Shown in pieces: positions 63,607-64,000 of a stretch of DNA of 64,000 nt. Below the pieces are notes generated by a model. It did not search any database. It was given only the letters and a program-made list of their open reading frames with translations, and had not been told where the DNA came from. This stretch comes from Hybos culiciformis (taxonomy: Eukaryota > Arthropoda > Insecta > Diptera > Hybotidae). Position 1 is the first letter of the stretch. The number at the start of each line of letters is the position of its first letter. Made by a program: the position numbers and the translations under genes. The stretch covers positions 8,783,829 through 8,847,828 of the forward strand of contig OZ023275.1 in NCBI GenBank assembly GCA_964007475.1, in the 5' to 3' direction.

Positions 63607-64000
63607 AAACTTATATTATTAGTACATACTAAAATTTTGTTACTAGGTACGTATTAAAAATTATTTTCAGAGTATTCTTTCACGAGAATTGGTGATTAAA
63701 GTTTAATGTTTGATAACTATCATCAAATTTAACATGATATCAATGCAATTTGATTTTTATAAAATCAAATTCTACTTGAAATGCATTGATTTCCGTTATC
63801 ATTTCCTTAAAAAACATTGAAGTATTAAATAAATTTTAATAGAATATTGAAGAATTCTGGCATTTTTCAATGTTAAAAAGAAACTACCAATTGGTTTTTT
63901 CCTCTTATACCTATTTGGAGTAAAAAACATTAAATGATTTTCATGTTTTCTAAATTGCAAAAATTAAATTGAAAATTCGAAATGAATTTCTTTGGTTTCT
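63607..64000. other. Gene-free AT-rich end of window
   Basis: Nothing seen beyond a short inverted pair around 63745-63790 (AATGCAATTTGATTTTATAA-like and ATCAAATTCTACTTGAAATGC). Confidence 0.55.

Noticed and set aside
63426..63632. 68-codon Ile/Tyr-rich frame
   Set aside because: It is a translation of the TATTA microsatellite.
1..64000. CRISPR arrays, operons, bacterial promoters or terminators
   Set aside because: Introns, composition and mobile elements show insect nuclear DNA; no regularly spaced repeat array of that kind is present.

Overview
The window looks like insect nuclear DNA that is very rich in A+T (roughly four fifths by eye). It has GT-AG introns, long poly(A)/poly(T) runs, and many DNA-transposon remnants. 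The order and species cannot be settled from the sequence. Gene density is very low. I can support one partial and one complete protein-coding gene in the first 10 kb and one isolated coding fragment near 20.7 kb. The remaining ~54 kb holds no gene I can defend.

Region by region. (1) 1-1178: 3' part of a plus-strand gene for a Tyr/His/Pro/Ala-rich low-complexity protein (exons 1-343 and 730-1178), probably extracellular or structural. (2) 1179-7961: non-coding, with a 309-bp fold-back MITE at 6382-6690. (3) 7962-9679: a complete delta-1-pyrroline-5-carboxylate dehydrogenase (ALDH4 family) of 551 aa with one 62-nt intron. It carries the last step of proline to glutamate oxidation, normally in mitochondria. 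(4) 9.9-10.9 kb: nested repeats, comprising two direct copies of a ~230-bp sequence, a lone hAT-type end, and one member of a dispersed family whose second member is at 57.4 kb. (5) 14149-15011 and 17175-19690: two hAT-type elements, the first with a perfect 8-bp target-site duplication. (6) 20554-20889, minus strand: C-terminal coding exon, or pseudogene piece, of an alpha-N-acetylglucosaminidase (NAGLU, family GH89), which I recognised from the sequence; it contains no ATG. (7) 20.9-64 kb: gene desert with a TA-flanked MITE (29574-29916), a terminal-inverted-repeat element (46919-47467), a hAT-like element (52646-53232), an inverted pair of repeats with a hammerhead-like motif (26.5-26.8 kb), tandem duplications, a 31-bp minisatellite, two strong hairpins and microsatellites.

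The recognised genes do not form a pathway or cluster: proline catabolism, lysosomal glycosaminoglycan degradation and a low-complexity structural protein are unrelated. I found no clear new multi-gene system. The best leads are the orphan NAGLU exon, the TA-flanked MITE with eight same-direction internal motifs, the paired repeats that resemble a hammerhead core, and the perfect 36-bp-arm hairpin at 59.3 kb.
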